Of a stretch of 64,000 nt of DNA, positions 35,061 to 43,543 are shown one piece after another. The stretch covers positions 812,253 through 876,252 of the forward strand of contig JABLXB010000001.1 of assembly GCA_013178305.1 (NCBI GenBank), written 5' to 3'. This DNA is from Bacillota bacterium. GTDB taxonomy: Bacteria > Bacillota > Sulfobacillia > JABLXB01. The position numbers and the translations under genes are program-made. Numbering within the stretch: position 1 is the stretch's first letter; every line of letters begins with the position of its first letter. Under the pieces are notes generated by a model, which saw only the letters and a list, made by a program, of their open reading frames with translations, did no database searches and was not told the DNA's origin.

Positions 35061-35861
35061 ATGCTCATCGTAGGCGAACTCATCAACACCAGCAGGAAGA
35101 ACATCGAGCCTGCCGTCGCGTCCCGCGACGAAGCATTCCTGAGAGATATCGCGAAGAAGCAGGTCGAGGCAGGCGCCGCCTACGTCGACGTGAACGCGGG
35201 GACGTTCGTTGACGCCGAGGTTGAGCTCCTCCCGTGGCTCGTGCAGATAGTCCAGGCCGAGACAGGCTCGTCGTGCAGCGTCGACAGCGCCAACCCCAGG
35301 GCTATCGAGGCGGCGCTCGCAGTGCACAAGGGTAAGGCGATGGTCAACTCCATTACGGCCGAGGACTCCCGCTATAACAACATCGTCCCGCTGGTCGTCA
35401 AGTACGGCTGCGCGGTGGTCGCCCTCTGCATGGACGGCCGCGGCATACCGGAGACCGCCAGGGCGCGCGCCGAGATCGCGGAGAGACTCGTGCAGCGCCT
35501 CACTAACGATGGGGTGCCGCGCGACAACATCTACCTCGATCCACTGGTCCAGCCGATTTCTACGGGATCGCACAACGGCGTTGTCGTGCTCGACACAATC
35601 AGGTTCATAACGCAGGACCTCGGGGTCAACTCCATCTGCGGGCTCAGCAACGTATCTTACGGCCTTCCGCTCAGGCCGCTCATCAACAGGTCGTTCCTCG
35701 TGCTCGCGATGGGCGCCGGCCTGAACGCGGCGATAATCAATCCGCTCGACAAGAAACTCATGGCGCTGTTGCGGGCATCTGAGGCGCTGCTGAACAGGGA
35801 TCCGCATTGCAGGGCGTACCTGACCGCGTTCCGCAAGGGCGAACTCGACCTTGAGAAGTAG
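35061..35861 (+). CDS. Methylcorrinoid:tetrahydrofolate methyltransferase (MtgA/MtvA-like)
   Basis: A 266-residue pterin-binding (DHPS-like) TIM barrel. LIVGELINTSRKNIEPAV, AGAAYVDVNAGTF, CSVDSANPRAIEA, and the C-terminal GLSNVSYGLPLRPLINRSF match the MtgA/AcsE/MetH-pterin group. It is expected to move the methyl group from the corrinoid protein to tetrahydrofolate, linking demethylation to the Wood-Ljungdahl or one-carbon pool. ATG start with GGGGG upstream. It probably serves both MttB systems in the window, since copy 1 has no methyltransferase of its own nearby. Confidence 0.9.
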   Translation: MLIVGELINTSRKNIEPAVASRDEAFLRDIAKKQVEAGAAYVDVNAGTFVDAEVELLPWLVQIVQAETGSSCSVDSANPRAIEAALAVHKGKAMVNSITAEDSRYNNIVPLVVKYGCAVVALCMDGRGIPETARARAEIAERLVQRLTNDGVPRDNIYLDPLVQPISTGSHNGVVVLDTIRFITQDLGVNSICGLSNVSYGLPLRPLINRSFLVLAMGAGLNAAIINPLDKKLMALLRASEALLNRDPHCRAYLTAFRKGELDLEK

Positions 35862-35926
35862 TAGGAGAAATAGCCCTTTGCTTCAATTAACTGGAGTTGT
35901 ATTCGCAGTTGCATGGAGGAGTTGTC

Positions 35927-35957
35927 TTGACAACGTAGAATTCGCAATGGGTATAGA
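35927..35957 (+). promoter_or_regulatory. Candidate sigma-A promoter of the liv operon
   Basis: TTGACA, 19 bases, TATAGA, about 75 bases upstream of the substrate-binding protein gene. The -35 is perfect; the spacer is two bases longer than ideal. Confidence 0.5.
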
Positions 35958-36032
35958 CTGACGGAGGTGGTGAGGATCTCAACATCCGGAGCCATTGGCC
36001 TTGACTAATCTTAAGGGGGTGCCTGGAGGTAA

Positions 36033-37193
36033 ATGTCTAGACGTCTGTCGGTAGCTTTGCTGGTGGTCATGTTGGCCACCCTGGTTGCCGGTTGCGGTGG
36101 CGAAAAGGGCGACATAATAATTGGGCATTTCGCGCCCATGTCCGGCGACACCGCCGCCTGGGGCCAGATGGAGGTTAAGGGCGTTAACCTTGCGGTGGAA
36201 GAGATTAACGCAGCAGGTGGAGTCCTGGGCAGGAAGATCAAGGTCATCAGCTACGACGACCGCGGAGACAAAGTCGAGGCCGTTAACGTCGTAAAGAAGC
36301 TCATCTCTGAGAAGGCGGTGGCAATTGTCGGCGAGCAGACCAGCTCGGCGTCCATGGCCGCCGGCCCCATCGTCGCGGCCGCGAAGATCCCCGCCGTCGC
36401 AACCGCTGCCACCAACCCGAGGGTGACTGTGGGCGAGGACGGGAAGCTGAACCCATTCTACTTCAGGGTCTGCTTCATCGACCCGTTCCAGGGCCGCGCG
36501 CTCGCTTTCTACGCGGTCAAGAGGCTTAACAAGACCAAGGCTGCGATCCTGTATGACATAGGCGAAGACTATGCGGTGGGCCTCGCCGATTCGTTCAAGA
36601 AGAACTTCAAGGAACTCGGCGGCCAGGTAGTAGCCGAGGAGACCTTCAAGGGTGGCGAGGAGGACTTCCGGGCGCAGCTTACCAGGATCAAGCAATTCAA
36701 CCCCGAGATCATCGTAATCCCGATTTACTATAAGGAAGCGGCCCTCGCTATGAAGCAGGCGCGCGAGCTCGGGATCAACGCCGTCTTCATGGGCGGCGAC
36801 GGGCTTGAATCCCCGACCCTGACCGAGCTGGGCGGTCCCGCGGTGGAAGGCTGCTACTTCTCGAGCCACTACTCGTCCGAGGACACCACGCCTAAAGTCA
36901 AGAAATTCATCGACGCCTTCAAGGCCAAGTTCAAGGAGGATGCGGACGTCAACACCGCGCTCGGCTATGACGGCGTGTACATGATCGCTGACGCGATCAA
37001 GAGGGCCGGCAAGGTCGATCCCCAGGCCATCCGCGACGCCCTCGAGAAGACGAAGGACTTCGAAGGTGTGACCGGCAAGATCACCGTCAACCCGCAGGAC
37101 CACAATCCACAGGACAAGACCATCGTGATCAACACCGTCAAGAACGGGAAGATAGCCTTCCAGGAGCGCCTCGACCTGACACAACTGAAGTAG
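36033..37193 (+). CDS. livK: ABC transporter substrate-binding lipoprotein, LivK type
   Basis: A 386-residue periplasmic-binding-fold type I protein. The lipobox LVAGC places the lipidated Cys at residue 21. The mature part begins IIIGHFAPMSGDTAAWGQME and carries EEINAAGGVLGRKIKVISYD and GYDGVYMIADAIKRAG, typical of HAAT-family binding proteins. The family binds branched-chain or other amino acids, amides and some betaines; specificity cannot be called here. It leads a five-gene importer operon directly after the mttB2 module, so a methylated amino acid is a reasonable candidate ligand. Confidence 0.92.
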   Translation: MSRRLSVALLVVMLATLVAGCGGEKGDIIIGHFAPMSGDTAAWGQMEVKGVNLAVEEINAAGGVLGRKIKVISYDDRGDKVEAVNVVKKLISEKAVAIVGEQTSSASMAAGPIVAAAKIPAVATAATNPRVTVGEDGKLNPFYFRVCFIDPFQGRALAFYAVKRLNKTKAAILYDIGEDYAVGLADSFKKNFKELGGQVVAEETFKGGEEDFRAQLTRIKQFNPEIIVIPIYYKEAALAMKQARELGINAVFMGGDGLESPTLTELGGPAVEGCYFSSHYSSEDTTPKVKKFIDAFKAKFKEDADVNTALGYDGVYMIADAIKRAGKVDPQAIRDALEKTKDFEGVTGKITVNPQDHNPQDKTIVINTVKNGKIAFQERLDLTQLK

Positions 37194-37204
37194 TACAGTG
37201 CAGG

Positions 37205-37232
37205 GCACACGGCGGCGAAAGCCGCCGTGTGC
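37205..37232 (+). promoter_or_regulatory. 12-bp hairpin with GAAA tetraloop between livK and livH
   Basis: GCACACGGCGGC and its complement enclose GAAA. No U run. Such hairpins after binding-protein genes usually stabilise the upstream message or partly stop transcription, giving more binding protein than permease; that role is inferred. Confidence 0.65.
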
Positions 37233-37287
37233 CTGTCCCCAACAGAAACCCACCGGAAACCCACAGGAAACCTGGGGAGGAAGGCTC

Positions 37288-38160
37288 ATGTTTCTGCAAC
37301 AGCTGATTAACGGCCTGTCGATCGGCAGCATTTACGGTCTCGCGTCAGTTGGTTACGCCTTGATATATAGCATCCTCGGTTTCTCAAACTTCGCCCACGG
37401 TGAGATGACAATGGTCGGCGCGTTCGCAGCCCTATTCGCCATGACCGCCGCCAACCTGCCGTTCCCGATCGCCCTGCTGGTGGGCGCCCTCGGCAGCGCG
37501 CTGACCGCGGTCACGATGGAAAGGTTCGCATACCGGCCCCTCAGGCTCAAGAAGGCACCGAGCCTGTATTTCTTCATCGCGGCCATGGGCGTCTCGATTA
37601 CGCTCATGAACACCGCGATCGTCGCTCTCAGCGCCACGTTCCGCACCTTCCCGCCGATATTCCCCATCAAGACCGTGTCGCTCGGGGCCATCTCGGTCGG
37701 CGTCATCGACCTGGCCGTGTTCGGGGTGGCGGCGGTTGCGGTGACGATTCTCGAGTTCGTGCTCAACTATACGAAGATCGGCAAGGCAATCAGGGCTGCC
37801 GCCTACGACAGCACGACGGCGGCCCTGATGGGAATAAGCATGGACAAGGTGTGCTTCACCGTGTTCGTGATGGCCGGCACGCTGGCGGGGCTCTCGGGGA
37901 TATTCCGTGGCCTGAAGTACACGATCCACGCCAACATGGGCAACATCATCCTGAAGGCGTGGATATGCGCCATCATCGGCGGTATCGGCAGCGTCCAGGG
38001 TGCGCTGCTCGGTGCCCTGCTGGTTGGAGTACTCGAAACGTTTATCGCGGGTTTCATATCGTCGGCCCTGCGTGACGTGATCGCTTTCGTCCTTCTCATA
38101 GGCATGCTGGTGGTCAGGCCCAGCGGACTGCTCGGGAAGGCCACCGAAGAGAAGGCATAA
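37288..38160 (+). CDS. livH: Branched-chain-type amino acid ABC transporter permease, LivH
   Basis: A 290-residue membrane protein with about eight helices. INGLSIGSIYGLASVGYALI and SNFAHGEMTMVGAF are the classic LivH opening, and IIGGIGSVQGALLGALLVGV lies near the end. I use the ATG at 37288 with GGGAGGAAGG upstream; the longer frame reads through the intergenic hairpin. Second gene of the importer operon. Confidence 0.94.
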   Translation: MFLQQLINGLSIGSIYGLASVGYALIYSILGFSNFAHGEMTMVGAFAALFAMTAANLPFPIALLVGALGSALTAVTMERFAYRPLRLKKAPSLYFFIAAMGVSITLMNTAIVALSATFRTFPPIFPIKTVSLGAISVGVIDLAVFGVAAVAVTILEFVLNYTKIGKAIRAAAYDSTTAALMGISMDKVCFTVFVMAGTLAGLSGIFRGLKYTIHANMGNIILKAWICAIIGGIGSVQGALLGALLVGVLETFIAGFISSALRDVIAFVLLIGMLVVRPSGLLGKATEEKA

Positions 38161-38176
38161 GGGGAGGGACGAGCCA

Positions 38177-39085
38177 ATGACCGGATTCTTCGAAGGAATG
38201 CTGATAACCGTCGGCATCAACATAATCGCCGTGCTCGGTCCTTCTATACTCCTGGGCTTCACCGGGCTTTTTACCTTCGGCCATGCGGCGTACGAGGCGA
38301 TCGGCGCATATACCTGCGCGCTCCTCGTAATGAAGGTCGGCATACCGTTCCCTGCGGCGCTCTTCGCGGGCTGCCTCGCGGCGATGATATGCAGTATCCC
38401 CATAGGGTATCCCACTTTGAGGCTCACCAGCGACTACTTCATCGTGGCGACGCTGGGAGTCGGCGAGATCGTGGCGCTTCTCATCGAGAACATGCAGAGC
38501 ATCACCGGGGGCGCCAGGGGCCTGCCCGGGATCCCATTCTACACGAACCTGCCGCTCACCGTGGTGCTCGTGGCGATATGCATCTGGCTCGCGAGGAACT
38601 TCGTGTTGTCGCGTCACGGCAGGAACTGCATCGCCGTGCGTGAGAACGAACTCGCCGCCGAGTGTGTGGCCATCGACTCGTTCAAGCAGAAGATGATGGC
38701 TAACATGATCGCGGCGTTTCTCGGCGGGCTATCGGGTGGATTGATGGGCCATTACGTCGGGATACTCCACCCAAAGATGTTCCGCATCATCAGGTCCGAG
38801 GAACTCGGCATCGCGGTCATCCTCGGCGGCGCCGGCAGCATAACCGGCTCCGTCTTCGCGGCCGTGGTTGTCACGCTGCTGCCGGAGATCCTCCGCGACG
38901 TTGTCAGCGACTGGAGGCTCGTCGTTTACGGGCTGGCCGTCATCGTGGTGATCATCAACAGGCCGCAGGGCTTGATGGGCTACAGGGAGCTCACACTGCA
39001 GTCGATCCGGCAATTCTGGTCGAGGCTAACCACAGGGCGCAGGCCCGCCGTACCGGGCGTGCCCGGTACGGGAAGGAGGGACTAG
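38177..39085 (+). CDS. livM: Branched-chain-type amino acid ABC transporter permease, LivM
   Basis: A 302-residue permease with about nine helices. GFTGLFTFGHAAYEAIGAYT, YPTLRLTSDYFIVATLGVGE and VILGGAGSITGSVFAAVVVT are family hallmarks. The RNCIAVRENELAAECVAID segment is the coupling loop contacting the ATPases. It starts 16 bases after livH with GGGGAGGGAC upstream. Confidence 0.94.
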   Translation: MTGFFEGMLITVGINIIAVLGPSILLGFTGLFTFGHAAYEAIGAYTCALLVMKVGIPFPAALFAGCLAAMICSIPIGYPTLRLTSDYFIVATLGVGEIVALLIENMQSITGGARGLPGIPFYTNLPLTVVLVAICIWLARNFVLSRHGRNCIAVRENELAAECVAIDSFKQKMMANMIAAFLGGLSGGLMGHYVGILHPKMFRIIRSEELGIAVILGGAGSITGSVFAAVVVTLLPEILRDVVSDWRLVVYGLAVIVVIINRPQGLMGYRELTLQSIRQFWSRLTTGRRPAVPGVPGTGRRD

Positions 39086-39087
39086 CC

Positions 39088-39861
39088 TTGGCATTCTTCG
39101 AGATCAAGAACCTTACCAAGACCTTCGGCGGGCTCGTCGCGATCGACAACTTCAGCATCGAGATGGAAAAGGGAGAACTGGTCGGGCTGATCGGCCCCAA
39201 CGGCGCCGGCAAGACGACCGTTTTCAACGTAGTCAACGGGATCTACAAGCCTACCAGCGGCAAGGTCATCCTGGAAGGCAACGAGATCCATGGCAAGAAG
39301 CCATTTGAAATCGCGGAACGGGGGATCGGCCGCACGTTCCAGAACATCCGGTTGTTCTCGAACCTCTCGGTCGTCGAGAACGTGAGGATCGCCTGCCACA
39401 GGCAGGTTGACTACGGCCTGTTCCACTCCCTGTTCCGGACAGGGAAATGCAAGGCACAGGACGCCCAACTCATGAAGACTGCTGCAGACCTCCTCGACCT
39501 GGTCGGCCTGGCGGACAGGCGGGACGAGCTCGCGAAGAACCTCCCGTACGGCCACCAGAGACGCCTGGAGATCGCCCGCGCGCTCGCCACCAGGCCCAAG
39601 TTCCTGCTCCTCGACGAGCCGGCGGCTGGCATGAACCCGCAGGAGTCGGACGACCTCTCGGAATTCGTCGTCAAGATCCGCAAGATGTTCGGCCTGACGA
39701 TACTCCTGATCGAACACCACATGGACGTCGTCATGGACATCTGCGAGAGGATGTACGTTCTTAATTTCGGCAAAACCATCGCCGCAGGCGACCCCGCGAG
39801 CATCCAGTCGAACCGCGAGGTCATCGAGGCCTACCTCGGCGAAGAGGAGGAGTCCGCCTGA
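39088..39861 (+). CDS. livG: Branched-chain-type amino acid ABC transporter ATPase, LivG
   Basis: A 257-residue ABC ATPase: Walker A GPNGAGKTT, then IGRTFQNIRLFSNLSVVENV (the Q-loop region), a signature written LPYGHQRRLEIARAL (LivG-type, H in place of the usual G/Q), Walker B FLLLDEPAAGMNPQE and an HH switch (IEHHMDVV). TTG start with GGAAGGAGGG upstream. It pairs with LivF. Confidence 0.94.
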   Translation: MAFFEIKNLTKTFGGLVAIDNFSIEMEKGELVGLIGPNGAGKTTVFNVVNGIYKPTSGKVILEGNEIHGKKPFEIAERGIGRTFQNIRLFSNLSVVENVRIACHRQVDYGLFHSLFRTGKCKAQDAQLMKTAADLLDLVGLADRRDELAKNLPYGHQRRLEIARALATRPKFLLLDEPAAGMNPQESDDLSEFVVKIRKMFGLTILLIEHHMDVVMDICERMYVLNFGKTIAAGDPASIQSNREVIEAYLGEEEESA

Positions 39862-39862
39862 C

Positions 39863-40600
39863 ATGTTGAGAGTAGATAACCTCGACGTCTTCTACGGCGG
39901 CATTCATGCCCTCAAGGGATTGACGCTCCACGTCGACCAGGGGGAGATAGTGACCATCATCGGGGCGAACGGAGCCGGAAAATCAACGCTGCTCAGGGCC
40001 ATTTCCGGCGTCGTCAGACCGAAGAAGGGCACGATCCACTTCGGAGAGACCATGCTCAACAACCTGGTGCCGCACACTATCGCCGCCCTGGGCATAGCCC
40101 ATGTCCCCGAGGGCAGGCGGGTGTTCGCCAACCTGGCGGTGCTGGAGAACCTCGAGATGGGTGCTTTCCTGGTCAGCGACAAGAAGGTCGTGGAAGAGAA
40201 CATCTACAGGGTCTACAACCTCTTCCCTCGTTTGAAGGAGCGTGCGAAGCAGCGGGCGGGAACGCTGTCCGGCGGCGAGCAGCAGATGCTGGCCATCGGC
40301 AGGGGTATGATGATGAGCCCGAAGCTCCTGCTGATGGACGAGCCGTCGCTCGGGCTTGCGCCGGTGCTGGTAAGCACCATCTTCGGCGCCATCAAGGAGA
40401 TCAACGCCCTGGGCACGACGATCCTCCTTGTCGAACAGAACGCCAACAAGGCGCTGCGCGTGGCTAACAGGGCTTACGTGCTCGAGACGGGGCGGTTGGT
40501 GATGGAGGGACCGGCGGCTCAAATCGCCGGCGACCCGAACATCCAGCAGGCATACCTGGGACGCAAGGAGAGGAAGGCGCGGGCCGCCGCAGGGAAGTAA
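39863..40600 (+). CDS. livF: Branched-chain-type amino acid ABC transporter ATPase, LivF
   Basis: A 245-residue ABC ATPase: Walker A GANGAGKST, Q-loop region HVPEGRRVFANLAVLENLEM, signature LSGGEQQMLAIGRG, Walker B LLLMDEPSLGLAP, switch LVEQN. It starts one base after the livG stop. Last gene of the importer operon. Confidence 0.95.
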   Translation: MLRVDNLDVFYGGIHALKGLTLHVDQGEIVTIIGANGAGKSTLLRAISGVVRPKKGTIHFGETMLNNLVPHTIAALGIAHVPEGRRVFANLAVLENLEMGAFLVSDKKVVEENIYRVYNLFPRLKERAKQRAGTLSGGEQQMLAIGRGMMMSPKLLLMDEPSLGLAPVLVSTIFGAIKEINALGTTILLVEQNANKALRVANRAYVLETGRLVMEGPAAQIAGDPNIQQAYLGRKERKARAAAGK

Positions 40601-40633
40601 TCTGGCCGACAGCAGTTCAAGGTGTATAGACGG

Positions 40634-40655
40634 GCGCCGGCAGGTTTGTCGGCGC
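40634..40655 (+). terminator. Possible terminator of the liv operon
   Basis: GCGCCG and CGGCGC arms with a 10-base loop containing T residues lie 34 bases after livF. No U run follows the stem, so termination is uncertain. Confidence 0.3.
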
Positions 40656-40706
40656 TCGCTGGTCCTCGCGTGAAGTTGGTCAGTTGCGGTTCGGGAGGTT
40701 AGATCC

Positions 40707-40842
40707 ATGGAGTGGAAGAAGGTCCCGGCCCGGAACAAGGAGTTGCTTGCAAGAGCTATGGCGGCGTTCCGCGGATTCCATGCTGTCAACCTGAGGTTCT
40801 TCAGCAGCGTCTCGTGCGGAATGTCGAGACCTCGGAATGGCC
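40707..40842 (+). pseudogene. Truncated TfoX-like gene fragment
   Basis: An ATG behind GGGAGGT begins MEWKKVPARNKELLARAMAA, which resembles the opening of small TfoX N-terminal-domain proteins. From about codon 22 the similarity stops, and the frame runs on into the 3' end of the convergent argS gene. A good ribosome site with only the first helix of a domain suggests a deletion remnant. The family match is from memory and tentative. Confidence 0.3.
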
Positions 40843-42527
40843 TACATCCGGTCGGGGGCATCGACACGCAGAAGGCTGAGGCCGTTCCGCAGCACTGTCT
40901 GAGTAGCGAAGGACAACGCGAGACGCGCTTTCATCGCAGGCTCATCGACGCCCAGCACCCTGCACCTCGTGTAGAACGAGTGGAACGCCGTCGCCACCTC
41001 GGCCAGGTACCTCGGCATCCTGTGAGGCTCTCTGGCGACCGCTGACGACGCTATTTCCCCGGGGAATTCCGCGAGCTTCTTGACGAGCGCCACTTCGCTC
41101 TCGTCGGTCAGGGGCGACAGGTCGGCAGACAACAGGTCCTCCACGCCCAGCCCCGTAAAGCCCCTGGCCGCAGCCTCGCGGAATATGCTGCTTATGCGGG
41201 CGTGCGCGTACTGCACGTAGTACACCGGGTTTTCGTTAGACTGGATCTTCGCCAGGTCCAGGTCGAAGTCGAGGTGGGCGTCCGGAGACCGCAGGAGGAA
41301 GAAGAACCTTGCGACGTCCTTCCCCACGTCGTCGAGCAGTTCGTCCATGGTGACGAACTCGCCCATGCGCTTGGACATCTTCACAGGCTCGCCCTGCTTG
41401 ATGAGGCGCACGAGCTGTACGATCAGCACTTCGAACGAATCGCGCGGGTAGCCGAGGGCTTCGACAGCGGCCTTCATACGAGGTATGTAGCCGTGGTGGT
41501 CGGGGCCCCAGATGTCGATGAGCAGCTCATAGCCGCGCCGGTATTTGTTCAGGTGGTAGGCGATGTCGGGCGCGAGGTAGGTGAACGCCCCGTCGCTCTT
41601 CACCAGCACACGATCCTTGTCGTCACCGAAGGCCGTGGACTTGAGCCATACGGCGCCGTCCTGGTCGTATGCGTAACCGCGGCCCCGCAGGAATTCGACG
41701 ACCTTGCCAACGTCCCCCGCGTCGTGGAGGCCCTTCTCGCTGAACCAGACGTCGAACTCGACCCCGTACCGCTCGAGCGATTCCTGCTGCATCTCCCGGA
41801 TCCGCGACACGGCATACGAGGAGAACAGTCCTTGCCGCTCGTCCTCGGGGAGGCTGAGCAGCCCTGATCCCTTCTCCGCCATGAGCTTCCTGGCTACGTC
41901 GATGAGGTATTCGCCCGGATAGCACTCTTCGGGGACCTCAACGTTTTCGCCGAGGAGCTGCCTGTAGCGCATCTCCAGCGACCTGCCGAGCGTGGCAACC
42001 TGGTTGCCGGCGTCGTTGACGTAGAACTCGCGGGCGACGCTGAACCCCGCCCAGTCGAACAGGTTCGCCAGAGTGTCGCCGACTGCGCCGGCCCTGGCCT
42101 GAACCACGATGATCGGTCCGGTCGGATTAGCGCTGACGAACTCGAGCAGGACCTTCTTGCCGCCGCCCGCGTTCGAGCGGCCGTACTGGTCGCCCTCCCC
42201 CAGCACTTCGCGAAGCGCGTCCTCGACCCAGCGCCGTCCGAGATGGAAGTTGATGAAGCCCGGGCCCGCGATTTCCACCCTCTCGACCCACGAGCCAGCC
42301 GTGGAGAAACTGCCCGCGATGGCTTCGGCGATCTTCCGGGGGTTGCTCCGGACAGCACTGGCGATGAGCATGGCAGCGTTCGTGGCGAGGTCCCCGTGTT
42401 CGGGCCTCGCCGGCCGCTCCAGGCCTATCTCGACGGACTCGGCGCCGGCCGGGATGTTGCCCTGCTGCACCGCCTCGGACACGGCCGCCTTCAATCGACC
42501 GATGATGTCTGCTTTCACCCTGTCCAT
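40842..42527 (-). CDS. argS: Arginyl-tRNA synthetase with a degenerate HIGH motif
   Basis: Charges tRNA-Arg. A 561-residue class I synthetase: N-terminal Add1 domain, FVSANPTGP, KMSKRMGEFVTMDELLDDVG, SNENPVYYVQYAHARI and the DALR anticodon-binding domain with YTRCRVLG. The canonical HVGHARG is replaced by IVVQARA (residues 140-146 read I-V-V-Q-A-R-A), so both catalytic histidines are missing, while a KMSK-type loop is kept. Related variants occur in some Bacillota as far as I recall. I use the ATG at 42527 with GGAG upstream. It is co-directional with speB, speE and the arginine decarboxylase. Confidence 0.92.
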   Translation of the reverse strand: MDRVKADIIGRLKAAVSEAVQQGNIPAGAESVEIGLERPARPEHGDLATNAAMLIASAVRSNPRKIAEAIAGSFSTAGSWVERVEIAGPGFINFHLGRRWVEDALREVLGEGDQYGRSNAGGGKKVLLEFVSANPTGPIIVVQARAGAVGDTLANLFDWAGFSVAREFYVNDAGNQVATLGRSLEMRYRQLLGENVEVPEECYPGEYLIDVARKLMAEKGSGLLSLPEDERQGLFSSYAVSRIREMQQESLERYGVEFDVWFSEKGLHDAGDVGKVVEFLRGRGYAYDQDGAVWLKSTAFGDDKDRVLVKSDGAFTYLAPDIAYHLNKYRRGYELLIDIWGPDHHGYIPRMKAAVEALGYPRDSFEVLIVQLVRLIKQGEPVKMSKRMGEFVTMDELLDDVGKDVARFFFLLRSPDAHLDFDLDLAKIQSNENPVYYVQYAHARISSIFREAAARGFTGLGVEDLLSADLSPLTDESEVALVKKLAEFPGEIASSAVAREPHRMPRYLAEVATAFHSFYTRCRVLGVDEPAMKARLALSFATQTVLRNGLSLLRVDAPDRM

Positions 42528-42619
42528 GAAGATCTCCAAGACGAACACCTCGCAAGACGTTAGCAAGCCGCTGCGGGAGCGGTCGCCATCGCCGCTGGCG
42601 GCCGTTCAGTCGCCCGCTG

Positions 42620-43543
42620 TCAGGCGCCGCGGCCCCGCCGCCGCAACTCGAGCGCAAGGACGACCTCCCTCACTACCTTGGCCGCCGCAATCGCGGTTAT
42701 ATCCGAATGATCGTAGGGCGGCGCGACCTCCACCAGGTCGAAGCCGGCCACGTTCAGGTGTTTCAGCAGGGACACGGCGCCGAGCAGCTCGCCTGACGTG
42801 GCGCCCCCCGGCTCCGGCGTTCCCGTCCCCGGGGCGTAGGCGGGGTCCAGCACGTCGATGTCGACTGTGACGTATGCGGGGCTGGCCCCCAGCATGTCCA
42901 CCACGGACGCGAGCGAGTCCTTCAGATCGCCCGAGAGCAGCCGGCCTTCGGCTATGTCCAGGTACTCCTCGCGCGTGCCCGATCTGATCCCGAGGTGGAA
43001 CACGTTGTCGCGCCCGACAATTTCGCCAACCCGCCGCATAACCGTGGCGTGGGATAGACGCTCACCGAGGTACTCTTCACGCGTGTCCGCGTGGGCGTCC
43101 AGATGCACAACCTTGAGGCCCGGGAACTGCGACGCCACGGCCTTGACCGCCGCCAGGGTGACAAGGTGCTCTCCGCCGAGCATGACCGGAACCGGTCCAA
43201 GACGAACGATCCCGCGTACGCATGCCTCTATCATACCCAGGGCGGCCGGGACGTTTCCGAGTGGCAAGACGATATCCCCGATGTCACACACGCGCGCCGA
43301 GCACAGGTCGGCGTCAAGGATAGGGCTGTACTCCTCGAGCACGCCGGAGACTTCGCGGATGCGCGCGGGCCCGAACCTGGCGCCGGGCCTGTACGAGATC
43401 GTGGCGTCGAGTGGCGCGCCGAAGATGACGGCTGTCGCCTCATCCAGTTCACCGCGGCACGCGAGAAACCTGCGGGGCTGCTCCCACGAGATCGAGGAGA
43501 ACCCCGTGGCCGCGCCGGAAGCCGCCTGGCCAGGAGTATTCAA
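42620..43543 (-). CDS. speB: Agmatinase (ureohydrolase)
   Basis: Hydrolyses agmatine to putrescine and urea using two Mn ions. A 307-residue ureohydrolase: GGEH at 123-126, DAHAD at 149-153 and DIDVLDP at 228-234 supply the metal ligands, and PGTGTPEPGG follows. Arginase or another guanidine substrate is possible by sequence alone. The neighbours (arginine decarboxylase and spermidine synthase) favour agmatine. The start overlaps the speE stop by four bases. Confidence 0.92.
   Translation of the reverse strand: MNTPGQAASGAATGFSSISWEQPRRFLACRGELDEATAVIFGAPLDATISYRPGARFGPARIREVSGVLEEYSPILDADLCSARVCDIGDIVLPLGNVPAALGMIEACVRGIVRLGPVPVMLGGEHLVTLAAVKAVASQFPGLKVVHLDAHADTREEYLGERLSHATVMRRVGEIVGRDNVFHLGIRSGTREEYLDIAEGRLLSGDLKDSLASVVDMLGASPAYVTVDIDVLDPAYAPGTGTPEPGGATSGELLGAVSLLKHLNVAGFDLVEVAPPYDHSDITAIAAAKVVREVVLALELRRRGRGA

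Noticed and set aside
36011-40867. Long minus-strand frames under the liv operon
   Set aside because: They mirror clear ABC transporter genes on the plus strand and have skewed compositions typical of GC-rich shadows.
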